Source: Alitta virens
Taxonomy: Eukaryota > Annelida > Polychaeta > Phyllodocida > Nereididae
Assembly (NCBI GenBank): GCA_932294295.1
Contig: OW028576.1
Coordinates: 24,745,227 to 24,809,226, forward strand
Length of the DNA: 64,000 nucleotides
Reading direction: 5' to 3'
Of this stretch, positions 63,846 to 64,000 are shown one piece after another. The notes beneath the pieces are model-generated. The model did no database searches, had not been told where the DNA came from, and saw only the letters and a program-made list of their open reading frames with translations. The position numbers and the translations under genes are program-made. Position 1 is the first letter of the stretch. Each line of letters begins with the position of its first letter.

Positions 63846-64000
63846 TGTACACTACTGGATTCAGGCTCATAGAACCAGCACAGATTGTTTCTGATAAGGA
63901 GCAGAGTACTGTATCACATTAGGTGGCGAATGAGTGAATAATAAATTATCAGTATTTATTCCTATGGGTGTATGAATTGCTTCCTGGGCCGGGCCCAATG

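Overview
The window is AT-rich eukaryotic nuclear DNA with spliceosomal introns, tRNA-derived SINEs, several LINE clades, DNA transposons and microsatellites. Toll-like receptors (TLRs), a sigma-class glutathione S-transferase (GST) and an ISL2EU-type DNA transposon point to an invertebrate animal, probably marine. An echinoderm, hemichordate or lophotrochozoan would fit, but the phylum cannot be settled from the sequence alone.

Layout: 1-12 kb is mostly transposon debris (SINEs, CR1/Jockey-like LINE 3' ends, a Tc1 relic, a GC-rich LTR-like insertion, and a 1.3 kb inverted-repeat element carrying six exact TCAAGGTCA motifs). From about 12.5 to 31.8 kb lies copy A of a segmental duplication: a broken TLR (TLR-B1, 14.4-15.2 kb), a frameshifted TLR (TLR-A1, 17.0-19.7 kb), LINE relics, and a complete five-exon GST (28.0-30.4 kb). 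From about 39.9 to 54.9 kb lies copy B: TLR-B2 (40.6-43.3 kb, one in-frame stop codon), TLR-A2 (44.8-47.5 kb, the only intact TLR here), and then the sequence that in copy A follows TLR-A1 and the GST. Copy B lacks the roughly 10 kb GST-bearing interval. It also carries a 5,391 bp ISL2EU-type transposon (48,050-53,440), whose empty site survives in copy A. From 55 to 64 kb are a decayed Tc1 transposase, a decayed copy of a cysteine-rich invertebrate repeat protein, microsatellites, and a dense nest of SINEs and local duplications.

How the parts relate: each duplicated unit holds two different TLRs head to tail on the + strand. One type (A) has a canonical TIR domain; the other (B) has an altered BB loop. 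Each TLR type has a splice-acceptor-like site just before its signal peptide, so a short upstream exon probably supplies the start codon. The transposon has two convergent genes: a THAP-DDE transposase (+, three exons, one frameshift) and a SAP-SWIM-YqaJ nuclease-like protein (-, six exons, open throughout). Exon coordinates were read by hand from GT/AG sites and phase; no alignment or search was run.
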